Shown here in pieces: positions 1 through 6,189 of a DNA stretch of 6,973 nucleotides. This DNA is from Gemmatimonadaceae bacterium (GTDB lineage Bacteria; Gemmatimonadota; Gemmatimonadetes; Gemmatimonadales; Gemmatimonadaceae). Both the position numbers and the translations under genes were made by a program. Each line of letters opens with the position of its first letter. Within the stretch, counting starts at the first letter, position 1. The notes under the pieces are model-generated. The model ran no database searches and was not told where the DNA came from. It saw nothing but the letters and a program-made list of their open reading frames with translations. The stretch covers positions 1-6,973 of the forward strand of contig JALOPO010000102.1 in the NCBI GenBank assembly GCA_025453855.1, given 5' to 3'.

Positions 1-131
1 GTCGGAATGTAGCGGCACGAGGCGGGAAAGAGCGGCGAGAGGAAGAGCTGGTAGCCGCGCACGAGCGCGATCGCCCCCCAGCGCGCCGCCCCCGAGAGCG
101 AGTGCCCCACGGTCGACAGGATGCCCGTCAT
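1..131 (-). CDS. yidD: YidD, membrane protein insertion efficiency factor (partial, 3' end off window)
   Basis: YidD is a small membrane-associated protein that assists YidC/Sec insertion of inner-membrane proteins. Reading leftward from the ATG at 131, 43 codons are visible before the window edge. They include the family hallmark GYQLFLSPLFPASCRYIP near residues 26-43: an amphipathic stretch, then the first conserved Cys just before the Cys-Ser segment that lies outside the window. The start ATG overlaps the rnpA TGA as ATGA (128-131), which suggests translational coupling. Order rpmH-rnpA-yidD is the common bacterial arrangement, and yidC would be expected next, beyond the edge. The N-terminal 20 or so residues are variable in the family, so the start rests on the overlap rather than on a clear ribosome binding site. 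Family assignment is firm; the remainder is not visible. Confidence 0.9.
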   Translation of the reverse strand, partial: MTGILSTVGHSLSGAARWGAIALVRGYQLFLSPLFPASCRYIP

Positions 132-511
132 GCCGGGGTGCTACCCGGCGCGGCGTCGGCCGGTGCGCCACCGTCGGTGTCGGCGTCGCGCGCGTGGGCC
201 GGCGCGGATTCCGTCACCGGTCCGTCGCGCCGCGGCAGCCGGCGCAGCGACCGCACGAGCTCCGCCCGCAGCACGTCGAACGACTGCGCGTAGGCCGGCG
301 GGAGCGCCCGGATCACCACGTCGCAAGGGGCGAGGTACGGGAGCCACTCCACCCGCACCACCTCGCGCAGCCGCCGCTTGAGCCGGTTCCGCGGGACGCT
401 CCCGTGCTTGTACTTGGGGACGATCCACCCCACGCGCGCAACGGCGAGAGGGGAAGCGCACACCCGGAGCTCGAAGGCCCCGGCGCGTATCCGCTTCCCC
501 TCGCGACGCAC
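128..511 (-). CDS. rnpA: RNase P protein component RnpA (N-terminus uncertain)
   Basis: RnpA is the basic protein subunit that binds RNase P RNA and helps it cleave 5' leaders from pre-tRNAs. From the GTG at 511 the product is 127 aa. The family signature RNRLKRRLRE is at residues 40-49, after the central strand segment VGWIVPKYKHGSVP. The last 30 or so residues are rich in Ala, Pro and Asp and probably disordered, which makes the C-terminus longer than in a typical roughly 115-120 aa protein. Homology clearly continues upstream of the GTG: the same frame reads RLTTRGDLERVRREGKR, matching the usual N-terminus. However, no ATG, GTG or TTG occurs in frame between the stop at 602-604 (inside rpmH) and 511. 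The real start may therefore be a non-standard codon near 520-566. The GTG has a GGAG only three bases upstream. The gene follows rpmH and overlaps yidD by four bases. Confidence 0.92.
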   Translation of the reverse strand: MRREGKRIRAGAFELRVCASPLAVARVGWIVPKYKHGSVPRNRLKRRLREVVRVEWLPYLAPCDVVIRALPPAYAQSFDVLRAELVRSLRRLPRRDGPVTESAPAHARDADTDGGAPADAAPGSTPA

Positions 512-566
512 CCGCTCCAGGTCGCCGCGCGTCGTGAGGCGCTGCGACCGGGCGAGCCGGTACGAC

Positions 567-731
567 TCAGGCGCCGGCGTACTTGCTCGGCAGCTGGACC
601 GTCAGCTGCTTGCGCCCCTTCTTGCGGCGACGGCTCAGCACCGCACGACCCCAGCGATCCGCCATGCGCGCACGGAAGCCGTGCTTGCGGATGCGGCGCT
701 TGTTGCGCGGGCGATAGGTCGGCTTGCCCAT
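567..731 (-). CDS. rpmH: 50S ribosomal protein L34
   Basis: L34 is a very small, highly basic large-subunit protein buried in 23S rRNA. The 54-residue product begins MGKPTYRPRNKRRIRKHGF and contains the conserved core KHGFRARM near residues 17-24, followed by a run of Arg and Lys; it ends LPSKYAGA. Most bacterial L34 proteins are 44-46 aa, so the tail QLTVQLPSKYAGA is a modest extension. GGAG lies six bases upstream of the ATG, a good ribosome binding site, and a strong leftward promoter lies about 45 bases further upstream. The 3' end overlaps the open upstream part of the rnpA reading frame in another phase. Longer in-frame starts up to 905 were rejected because the family N-terminus begins exactly at this ATG. 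Confidence 0.97.
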   Translation of the reverse strand: MGKPTYRPRNKRRIRKHGFRARMADRWGRAVLSRRRKKGRKQLTVQLPSKYAGA

Positions 732-777
732 GTATGACTCCGATGCGTGACGACGTGGTGTGCGGGAAAGACCGATA

Positions 778-806
778 AGCGTAGTGGCGACAACGGTTTG
801 CGTCAA
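778..806 (-). promoter_or_regulatory. Putative sigma70-type promoter of rpmH-rnpA-yidD
   Basis: On the minus strand, TTGACG (801-806) is followed after exactly 17 bases by TACGCT (778-783). The -35 box matches consensus in five of six positions. The -10 box is weaker but keeps the first two bases and the last. Transcription would start near 771, leaving a leader of about 40 nt before the rpmH ribosome binding site. Position, spacing and orientation fit a ribosomal-protein promoter. Confidence 0.65.
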
Positions 807-862
807 GCCGAACGGGTCGGCGTCCGGCTTGCTCGGAGCCACGTCTGCCCGGCGTCGGTCAT

Positions 863-891
863 TTGCGCCACCATCCGCCCCCGCGTACAAT
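863..891 (+). promoter_or_regulatory. Putative sigma70-type promoter of dnaA
   Basis: TTGCGC (863-868), a 17-base spacer and TACAAT (886-891) form a plausible promoter. The -10 box matches five of six consensus bases; the -35 box is weak. Predicted transcription start is near 898, giving a short leader of about 28 nt before the dnaA ATG at 926. No clear autoregulatory DnaA box was seen in this divergent region. Confidence 0.55.
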
Positions 892-925
892 CGCGGTCCC
901 CCCAAGTGACCCGTCGCGCTCGTTC

Positions 926-2299
926 ATGCTCACGGCTGCCGAAACCTGGTCCCGCCTGCTCGACCGCGTCCGCCTCGAGATCCCCGAGCAGACGTTCCGC
1001 ACCTGGCTGGAGCCGTGCGAACCGCTGCGCCTCGACGGGAGCACGCTCGTCATCGGCGCGCCGGACCAGTTCGCCGCCGACTGGAACGAGTCCAAGCACG
1101 CCCCCCTCCTGAGCGGCGTCGCCCCGGTCGCCCTCGGCCACCCGATCGCGCTCAGCTTCGTGGTGCAGGAGGGGATGCGCACGAAGCCGCAGATGGACCT
1201 CTTCGTCGCCCCCGTCGAGGTCGCCCCACCCCGCCCGCGCCCCAACGCCTCGGCCGCCCCGCTCAGCGACCGCTACACCTTCGAGCACTTCGTCGTCGGC
1301 AAGAGCAACGAGCTCGCCGCCGCCGCCGCCATCGCCGCCGCGCAGGCCCCGGGCAAGCTCTACAACCCGCTCTTCCTCTACGGCGACACGGGGCTCGGCA
1401 AGACGCACCTCATGCAGGCCGTCGCGCACGAGCTGCTCAAGCGCGACAGCCACACGCGCATCACCTTCGTCGGCACCGAGCAGTTCACGAACGAGCTGGT
1501 GCAGGCGATCCAGGGGCGCAGCACGCAGGACTTCCGCCGCCGCTATCGCGAGACCGACCTCCTCCTCGTCGACGACGTCCAGTTCCTCAAGGGCAAGGAA
1601 GCGACGCAGGAGGAGTTCTTCCACACCTTCAACGCGATCTACGAGGCGGGGCGCCAGATCATCCTCACCTCCGATCGTCCGCCGAGCGAGATCCCGGGGC
1701 TCGAAGCGCGCCTGGTGAGCCGCTTCCAGTGGGGGATGGTCGCCGACATCGCGCTCCCCGACGTGGAGCACCGCGTCGCGATCCTCCGCCGCAAGGCGCA
1801 GCTCGACCACCTCGAGCTGACGATCCCCGACGACGTCATCCAGTTCATCGCCGACAACATCCGCTCCAACGTGCGCGAGCTCGAGGGGGCGATCATCAAG
1901 CTCCTCGCCTTCGCCTCGCTCAAGCACGCCGACATCACCGTCGAGCTGGCGCGCGAGGCGCTCCGCGACAAGCTGCGCGACGGCAACGGCAGCGCCGTGG
2001 CGGCGATCACCGTGGCCGCGATCCAGGCCGCGGTGGCGCGCGAGTGGGGCGTCACGACCGAGGGGCTCAAGTCCAAGACGCGGACCAAGCAGCTCACCGT
2101 CCCGCGCCAGGTCGGCATGCTCCTCTGTCGCGAGCTCCTCGCGCTGCAGCTGGTCGAGATCGGCAACGCCTTCGGTGGGCGCGACCATTCGACCGTCATC
2201 CACTCGCTCGACCGGGCCGAGGAGTCGATGAAGGGCGACGTGGGCTTCGCGGCGCGTGTGGAAAAGGTCCGCGTGCTGTTGGAAAGCGGGGCCGCGTGA
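926..2299 (+). CDS. dnaA: Chromosomal replication initiator protein DnaA
   Basis: DnaA is the AAA+ initiator that binds DnaA boxes, melts oriC and loads the DnaB helicase. The 457-residue product has all four domains. Domain I (about 1-90) has the typical TWSRLLDRVRLEIPEQTFRTW opening region. Domain II is a very short Pro/Ala linker near 91-110. The AAA+ domain starts near 112 and has Walker A GDTGLGKT at 153-160, Walker B LLLVDD at 212-217, sensor 1 ILTSDRPP near 246, the SRFQWG arginine-finger segment, and sensor 2 NVRELEGAI. Domain IV carries the DnaA signature RDHSTVIHS at 419-427. Walker A has Asp where many DnaAs have Gly (GGVGLGKT); the catalytic Lys and Thr are intact. ATG 926 was chosen because domain I homology starts there; the in-frame TTG at 863 lies inside the promoter. 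No strong ribosome binding site precedes it. It is divergent from rpmH and followed by dnaN. Confidence 0.99.
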   Translation: MLTAAETWSRLLDRVRLEIPEQTFRTWLEPCEPLRLDGSTLVIGAPDQFAADWNESKHAPLLSGVAPVALGHPIALSFVVQEGMRTKPQMDLFVAPVEVAPPRPRPNASAAPLSDRYTFEHFVVGKSNELAAAAAIAAAQAPGKLYNPLFLYGDTGLGKTHLMQAVAHELLKRDSHTRITFVGTEQFTNELVQAIQGRSTQDFRRRYRETDLLLVDDVQFLKGKEATQEEFFHTFNAIYEAGRQIILTSDRPPSEIPGLEARLVSRFQWGMVADIALPDVEHRVAILRRKAQLDHLELTIPDDVIQFIADNIRSNVRELEGAIIKLLAFASLKHADITVELAREALRDKLRDGNGSAVAAITVAAIQAAVAREWGVTTEGLKSKTRTKQLTVPRQVGMLLCRELLALQLVEIGNAFGGRDHSTVIHSLDRAEESMKGDVGFAARVEKVRVLLESGAA

Positions 2300-2593
2300 C
2301 CGGCTTCTCCACAGGCCGGCCGCCGGTGCTGCGCGAAAATGGGGATGGCTGCGGATTTCGGCCACGATTTCCGCACCCTGCCCACACCCCTCGCGCTTTC
2401 GGAAGCCGTTGTCCCGTCGTAAGTTCCGGCGTCCGTCCACAGTCCGCGCCGCCTCTACGGCTACGACTGCTTGAATATCTCTCTACTGCTGTAGACCCGC
2501 GCATCCACATGGAGCGTTCGGCTCCACGTGGACGGCACTCCGGCGCCACGCAGGGCGATCGCCCGGCGCCGATCGGCACCTTTCGAGGGCGCA
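2257..2593. other. Candidate oriC region (dnaA 3' end to dnaN)
   Basis: The 294-bp dnaA-dnaN spacer plus the end of dnaA hold several sites resembling the DnaA box TTATCCACA. They are TTTTCCACA on the minus strand at 2257-2265 (one mismatch), TTCTCCACA at 2305-2313 (one mismatch) and GCATCCACA at 2501-2509 (two mismatches). A tract at 2471-2496 (TTGAATATCTCTCTACTG and following bases) is AT-richer than its surroundings and could serve as an unwinding element. A perfect 12-bp palindrome, GGGCGATCGCCC, lies at 2553-2564. A dnaA-dnaN spacer is a common oriC position. No perfect box is present, so this is a candidate only. The rpmH-dnaA spacer shows no box-like sites. Confidence 0.4.
2504..2532. 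repeat. Stem-loop upstream of dnaN
   Basis: TCCACATGGAGC (2504-2515) and GCTCCACGTGGA (2521-2532) form 12-bp arms with one T·G-type mismatch around a 5-base loop, GTTCG. The left arm overlaps a DnaA-box-like CCACA. The hairpin sits about 60 bp before the dnaN start, so it could be a leader structure, an operator, or part of the origin. The sequence alone does not decide between these. Confidence 0.6.
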
Positions 2594-3709
2594 ATGCGAT
2601 TCACGATCGCGCGTGAGAAGCTCCAGGAAGGGTTGGCGGCGGTCGCTGCCTCCATTCCCGGAAAGACGACGCTGCCCGTCCTGGCCAACATCCTCGTCGA
2701 GACGACCGAGCGCGGGATCCGCCTGAGCGGCACCGACCTCGACATCGCCGTCTCGACCGAGGTCGCGGCGGACGTGGAGGCGCAGGGAGCGATCACGATC
2801 CCTGCCAAGAAGCTGCTCGAGCTCGCGCGCGAGCTGCCGCCCTATCCGGTGAAGATCGCCGCGGCGGGCGAGCAGAAGGTCACGCTCGAGTGCGGCCGCG
2901 CGAAGTTCAAGCTCCTCGGCCTGGCCCGCGACGAGTTCCCGGCCTTCCCCGCCATCCGCTTCCAGGAGTCGTGGAAGCTCAAGGCCGAGGACCTGCAGAA
3001 GCTCATCCAGCACGTGAGCTACGCGGTGAGCACCGAGGAGAGCCGCCCGATCCTCAACGGCGTGCTCTGGGAGCTCCGCCCCGAGCGGATGCGCATGGTC
3101 GCCACCAACGGCCATCGCCTCGCCAAGCTCGACATCCCGACCGCCGGCAGCGGGCAGTCGGCCGACCTGATCGTGCTCCCGAAGGCGCTCGAGCAGGTGC
3201 GCAAGCTCTTCGCCGCCGCCGACGAGCTCGAGGTCGCGCGCGGCGACAACCACCTCGGCTTCCGCAACATCTCGGGCGACAAGCAGATCTTCACGCGCCT
3301 CATCGAGGGGCCGTACCCGAACTACGAGCAGGTCATCCCGAAGGAGAACGACAAGACGGCGGTGGCCGAGAAGGACGCGCTCATGGCGGCCTTGCGCCGC
3401 ATGGGAACGGTGGCCAGCGACCAGACGCACCGCATCCGGCTCTCGTTCAACGCCGGCCTGCTCCGCTTCCAGGTGAACACCCCCGACCTGGGCGATGGCC
3501 AGGACGAGATCCCGGTGCGCTACGACGGCGACCAGCTCGACATCGGCTTCAACGGCGCCTACCTGCTCGAGATCCTCAAGAACATCCCCACGCCCGAGGT
3601 GCGCCTCTCGTTCCGCGCCCCCGAGCGCGCGGCGACGATCGAGCCGGAGGCGTGGAGCGATCCGGCGCAGTACCTCACGATCCTCATGCCGCTGCGCCTC
3701 ACCGATTGA
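2594..3709 (+). CDS. dnaN: DNA polymerase III beta subunit (sliding clamp)
   Basis: DnaN is the ring-shaped processivity clamp, a homodimer of three-domain subunits that encircles DNA and tethers polymerase III and repair factors. The 371-residue product is close to the usual 366 or so. It begins MRFTIAREKLQEGL and contains TTLPVLANIL near residues 29-38, the domain II motif EESRPILNGVLWEL near 148-161, and the domain III segment GNGQDEIPV-type loop region near 300. It ends ILMPLRLTD, the conserved C-terminal MPLRL that lines the client-binding pocket. ATG 2594 was chosen over the in-frame codon at 2528 because homology starts at MRFTI and a GAGGG lies four bases upstream. It is probably co-expressed with dnaA or transcribed from a promoter in the spacer. 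A strong stem-loop follows 20 bp after the stop. Confidence 0.99.
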   Translation: MRFTIAREKLQEGLAAVAASIPGKTTLPVLANILVETTERGIRLSGTDLDIAVSTEVAADVEAQGAITIPAKKLLELARELPPYPVKIAAAGEQKVTLECGRAKFKLLGLARDEFPAFPAIRFQESWKLKAEDLQKLIQHVSYAVSTEESRPILNGVLWELRPERMRMVATNGHRLAKLDIPTAGSGQSADLIVLPKALEQVRKLFAAADELEVARGDNHLGFRNISGDKQIFTRLIEGPYPNYEQVIPKENDKTAVAEKDALMAALRRMGTVASDQTHRIRLSFNAGLLRFQVNTPDLGDGQDEIPVRYDGDQLDIGFNGAYLLEILKNIPTPEVRLSFRAPERAATIEPEAWSDPAQYLTILMPLRLTD

Positions 3710-3729
3710 GCGTGCGACCGGCATCGGCA

Positions 3730-3761
3730 GCGCCCCGCGAGGAGCTCTCGTCGCGGGGCGC
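3730..3761 (+). terminator. Stem-loop after dnaN, likely transcription terminator
   Basis: GCGCCCCGCGA (3730-3740) pairs perfectly with TCGCGGGGCGC (3751-3761) across a 10-base loop containing GAGCTC, 20 bp after the dnaN stop. The 11-bp stem is very GC-rich. No T-tract follows, so it may act as a non-canonical or Rho-assisted terminator, or as a 3' mRNA stabiliser. Confidence 0.65.
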
Positions 3762-3812
3762 TGTCGCGTTCCGAGCGTCGCGACGCACCCGCGTTCGCGC
3801 GGTGCGCGCATC

Positions 3813-4103
3813 GCGGCGTTCGAACTGCGGACAGCGGGGGAACGGAGACGGCCGGAGGACGGGGACGGCGTGTGCGGAGGGCGGATCAGCGTCTGACACG
3901 TGAGGCCGCGATGATGCGATGGGGCGCGAAGGGAACGCGATGACCTCGATGGAACACGGGACCATTCCATCCATCAGCTCATCGCGCTTCCCTCGCGCCC
4001 CATCGCATCATCGCGGCCGTCGGTTCGCGATCTCGAACCGGCACAACACGTCTCCGTCCCCCCGTCGTCTCCGTTCCCCCGCTCTCCGCAGTTCAAGCGC
4101 TGC
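3813..4103. repeat. Long imperfect inverted repeat (two head-to-head repeat units)
   Basis: Two arms of roughly 125-130 bp face each other around a 35-bp centre. The outermost blocks, 3822-3850 and 4066-4094, match over 29 bp with one mismatch, and looser similarity continues to 3813 and 4103. The innermost blocks, 3904-3943 and 3979-4018, form 40-bp arms with 26 consecutive matching bases. Between them the arms drift: the right arm has its own small hairpin (GGTTCG...CGAACC, 4022-4039) that the left lacks. The conserved ends and diverged middle suggest two inverted copies of a repeat unit rather than one freshly made palindrome. No transposase gene or credible target duplication was seen. 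Apart from the dnaN stem-loop, the flanks 3762-3812 and 4104-4215 show nothing assignable. Confidence 0.85.
3904..4018. repeat. Inner near-perfect palindrome with cruciform potential
   Basis: The arms begin with GGCCGCGATGATGCGATGG, which continues to 26 identical bases. A six-base offset follows (AGGGAA against GGGAAG), then eight more paired bases, CGCGATGA. Within the 35-bp centre a further 7-bp pair, GATGGAA (3948-3954) and TTCCATC (3965-3971), extends the hairpin. A transcript of either strand could fold into a stem of about 40 bp. Confidence 0.9.
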
Positions 4104-4215
4104 ACCGAACCAGGACACCCGGAATCAGCACCGGCGTCGAACACCGGACGGAGCGATCGAGAGGTCACGCCCGGCTCCCGAGGATCGGATCCGGGGTATG
4201 TGGAGGGGACCCGAT

Positions 4216-4221
4216 GGAGGG
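4216..4221 (+). promoter_or_regulatory. Ribosome binding site deciding the lipoprotein start
   Basis: GGAGGG lies eight bases upstream of the ATG at 4230. It favours this start over the in-frame ATG at 4200, which would put charged residues ahead of the lipoprotein signal peptide. Confidence 0.8.
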
Positions 4222-4229
4222 ATGACGAG

Positions 4230-5117
4230 ATGATGATCCGTCTGGCAGCTGTCGTGTGCTCGCTCGCCATGCTCGCCGGATGCGGGCGCGCGATCGACGG
4301 GATGCTCATGGGGGCGGTGAGTGCGCCGGCGACCGCGGTGCGCGCGCAGTCCGGGGCAGCACCGATGGCCGATGATCCGCAGGTGCTCATGACGCGCCTC
4401 GCGGCGCCGTCGCGTGCGGACAGCGTACGGGGCGATTCGCTGGCGCGGGCGATGCGCGCGGGGATCGAGCGCTATCGCGACGTGCGCGAGGCGGTGCGCG
4501 CGGGCTACAAGCCGTTCCCGGCGGCGCCGGACACGATGATGCGCATCATCCACTACGTGCACACGGGGCGCTCGCGTCGCGAGGCGTCGCGGCTGGTGGC
4601 GGGCGAGCCGGGGGCGCTCCTCTTCGAACGCGTCTCGCGGATTCCGCGCGGGGCGGCGCCGACGCACGCGCCGGCGGGTGATCCGCACGCCGCACACGCC
4701 GCGCACGCAGGTCATGGCGCGCCGTCCGCGGCCGCTGGTGACTCGCTGCGCCTCGTGGGGGCGATGTACACCGCGCCGGTCGACGCGTCGCTCGAGACGC
4801 TGCACGCGCGCGTCCCGCTCTCGATGACGCAGTGGCACCTGCACCGGAACGTCTGCGTGCCGCGACCCGTGTGGGACAAGACGGCGTGGGCGCGGCGCGA
4901 CAGCAGCGGGCGCGCGCTCTTCGGTCCGGGTGGCGCGATCGTCAGCGAGGGCGCGTGCGACGCGGCGCGCGGGCGCTTCCTGCCGACCGTCTTCGGCTGG
5001 ATGGCGCACATCCACGTCTTCGCCGACGATCCGGCCGATGTGTGGAATGCGATGTACGGTCACGAGCACGGGGACGCGCACGACCACGGCGCGCACGGAC
5101 CGCACGGACCGCACTGA
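4230..5117 (+). CDS. His-rich putative lipoprotein of unknown function
   Basis: I do not recognise a named family. The 295-residue product starts MMIRLAAVVCSLAMLAGC, a lipoprotein signal peptide with lipobox LAGC at residues 15-18, so the mature protein should be anchored to a membrane through Cys18 and face the periplasm or surface. The middle holds an Ala/His run with His153, 156, 159 and 162. Two compact motifs, WHLHRNVCVP (His203, His205, Cys209) and GWMAHIHVF (His260, His262), look like the core of a conserved domain; Cys243 is the other mature-region Cys. The last 20 residues contain seven His in an HxH-like tail. Metal binding is a reasonable inference, unproven. A strong ribosome binding site supports the start. 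The gene stands alone on its strand, after the long inverted repeat and converging on the next gene. High third-position GC supports real coding. Confidence 0.9.
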   Translation: MMIRLAAVVCSLAMLAGCGRAIDGMLMGAVSAPATAVRAQSGAAPMADDPQVLMTRLAAPSRADSVRGDSLARAMRAGIERYRDVREAVRAGYKPFPAAPDTMMRIIHYVHTGRSRREASRLVAGEPGALLFERVSRIPRGAAPTHAPAGDPHAAHAAHAGHGAPSAAAGDSLRLVGAMYTAPVDASLETLHARVPLSMTQWHLHRNVCVPRPVWDKTAWARRDSSGRALFGPGGAIVSEGACDAARGRFLPTVFGWMAHIHVFADDPADVWNAMYGHEHGDAHDHGAHGPHGPH

Positions 5118-5130
5118 CGGCGCGCCACCG

Positions 5131-5160
5131 CGACGCGCGCACCTCGCCGTGCGCGCGTCG
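5131..5160. terminator. Stem-loop between convergent genes
   Basis: CGACGCGCGCAC (5131-5142) pairs perfectly with GTGCGCGCGTCG (5149-5160) around the six-base loop CTCGCC. It lies in the 57-bp gap between the stops of two converging genes, so it can serve both strands. No T-tract is present on either side. Confidence 0.65.
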
Positions 5161-5174
5161 GGATGCCCGACGGA

Positions 5175-6041
5175 TCAGGGCGACGCGAGCCGGATCTCGT
5201 CGGCCACCGCCTGCGTGAAGCGTCGCAGCTGCTGGCCGTTCCCGATCTCGAACTGGAGCGTGGTCGTCGCGCGGAGCGTGCGCAGCGCGCGGGTCGTGCG
5301 ATCGACGGTCACCGTCCCGGCCGACGTCCCGGTGCCGGCGAGCACCAGGCGCTGGTCGCGGATCGCAACGTCGCCGGCGATCGTGATCGTCGCCGAGCGG
5401 TCGAGGGCGAGCGCGGGGCCGCTCTCGTCGCGCACGGTGTAGCGCCAGACCGTGGTGACGGTCACCGGGACGCCCGCCCGACAGGCGACGACGGTCGTCG
5501 TGTCGTCCCAGGTCGCACCCGGTTCGGTGGCGCGCACCGCCGGCACCAGCTCGGCGAGGAGCCCCGCGAGCGGCGCCTCGCCATCGCAGGCGCTCCGCCC
5601 GTCGGCCGGCGCGACCACCGGCACGCGCCCGTCGACGACGCGCACGCGCATGCTCTCCCCCGCCAGCGGCGCCGTCACCGGGCGCCGCACGAGCCCCGTG
5701 CTGCGCACCACCAGCGAGTCGTAGACGAGCGTCGCCACGGCGTCCTGCGCCCCGTCGGCCCCCGGCACCATGACGACGCCGAGTCGTGCCAGCGTGGTCA
5801 CGGTGTCGACGAGCGGGAGCTCGGGGGCGGTGCGCTCCATGGCGATCACGGCGCTGCTCCCGAAGAGATAGCCGCGCCCCGCGGCAGTCGCGGCGCGCAC
5901 CGCACGGACGGCGCTGGAGTCCACCAGCACCGGGGGCGCGGCCCCGTTCGCGACCGTCGTGGTCTGCGCGGGGAGCGCGTGCGCCACCAGCGCCACGGCG
6001 CCCAACGCGACGACGCGCGCGAGGACGGTGGGCGCTCCCAC
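5175..6041 (-). CDS. Secreted hypothetical protein with signal peptide
   Basis: I do not recognise the family. From the GTG at 6041 the product is 288 aa. Residues 1-25 form a classic Sec signal peptide: a short n-region with Arg, the hydrophobic core VVALGAVALVAHAL, then PA before Gln26. The mature protein is rich in Ala, Val and Thr, with many short alternating strand-like stretches in the C-terminal half (for example VTVTTVWRYTVRDE and SATITIAGDVAI), and just two Cys near residues 152 and 187 that could form a disulfide. This suggests a soluble beta-rich periplasmic protein. An in-frame ATG at 6149 would add 36 Arg-rich residues, but those codons have clearly lower third-position GC and no ribosome binding site, so I prefer 6041; the longer form remains possible. 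The gene lies downstream of rnpB on the same strand. Confidence 0.8.
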   Translation of the reverse strand: MGAPTVLARVVALGAVALVAHALPAQTTTVANGAAPPVLVDSSAVRAVRAATAAGRGYLFGSSAVIAMERTAPELPLVDTVTTLARLGVVMVPGADGAQDAVATLVYDSLVVRSTGLVRRPVTAPLAGESMRVRVVDGRVPVVAPADGRSACDGEAPLAGLLAELVPAVRATEPGATWDDTTTVVACRAGVPVTVTTVWRYTVRDESGPALALDRSATITIAGDVAIRDQRLVLAGTGTSAGTVTVDRTTRALRTLRATTTLQFEIGNGQQLRRFTQAVADEIRLASP

Positions 6042-6189
6042 GCTCGTCCGGTGCGTGCCCGGTGCGGCACGGCATGAGCGCGGCACGCGCACCACATCGA
6101 GCGCGCGCCCGGTACGCGGCCACGCGAACGAACGCAGACGGATCGCCATGACGGATCGAACGAAGGTCCGGGGAGGAGAGGGGAAGGGT

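Noticed and set aside
863..925. Upstream TTG start for dnaA
   Set aside because: The TTG falls in the predicted -35 box and the added residues have no DnaA domain I similarity; homology starts at ATG 926.
803..2440. 545-codon open frame on the minus strand across dnaA
   Set aside because: It is antisense to an unmistakable dnaA and has low-complexity Glu/Arg/Asp/Leu content typical of a shadow frame in GC-rich coding DNA.
2483..3970. 495-codon open frame on the minus strand across dnaN
   Set aside because: It is antisense to dnaN with biased shadow composition; its N-terminal part merely reads through the inverted repeat.
3919..4233. Small open frames on both strands within the inverted repeat that share the peptide RAPSHHRG
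   Set aside because: The similarity comes from the DNA inverted repeat; composition and lack of ribosome binding sites argue against coding.
4125..5114. 329-codon open frame antisense to the His-rich lipoprotein
   Set aside because: Arg/His-rich shadow; the plus-strand gene has a signal peptide, a strong ribosome binding site and coherent motifs.
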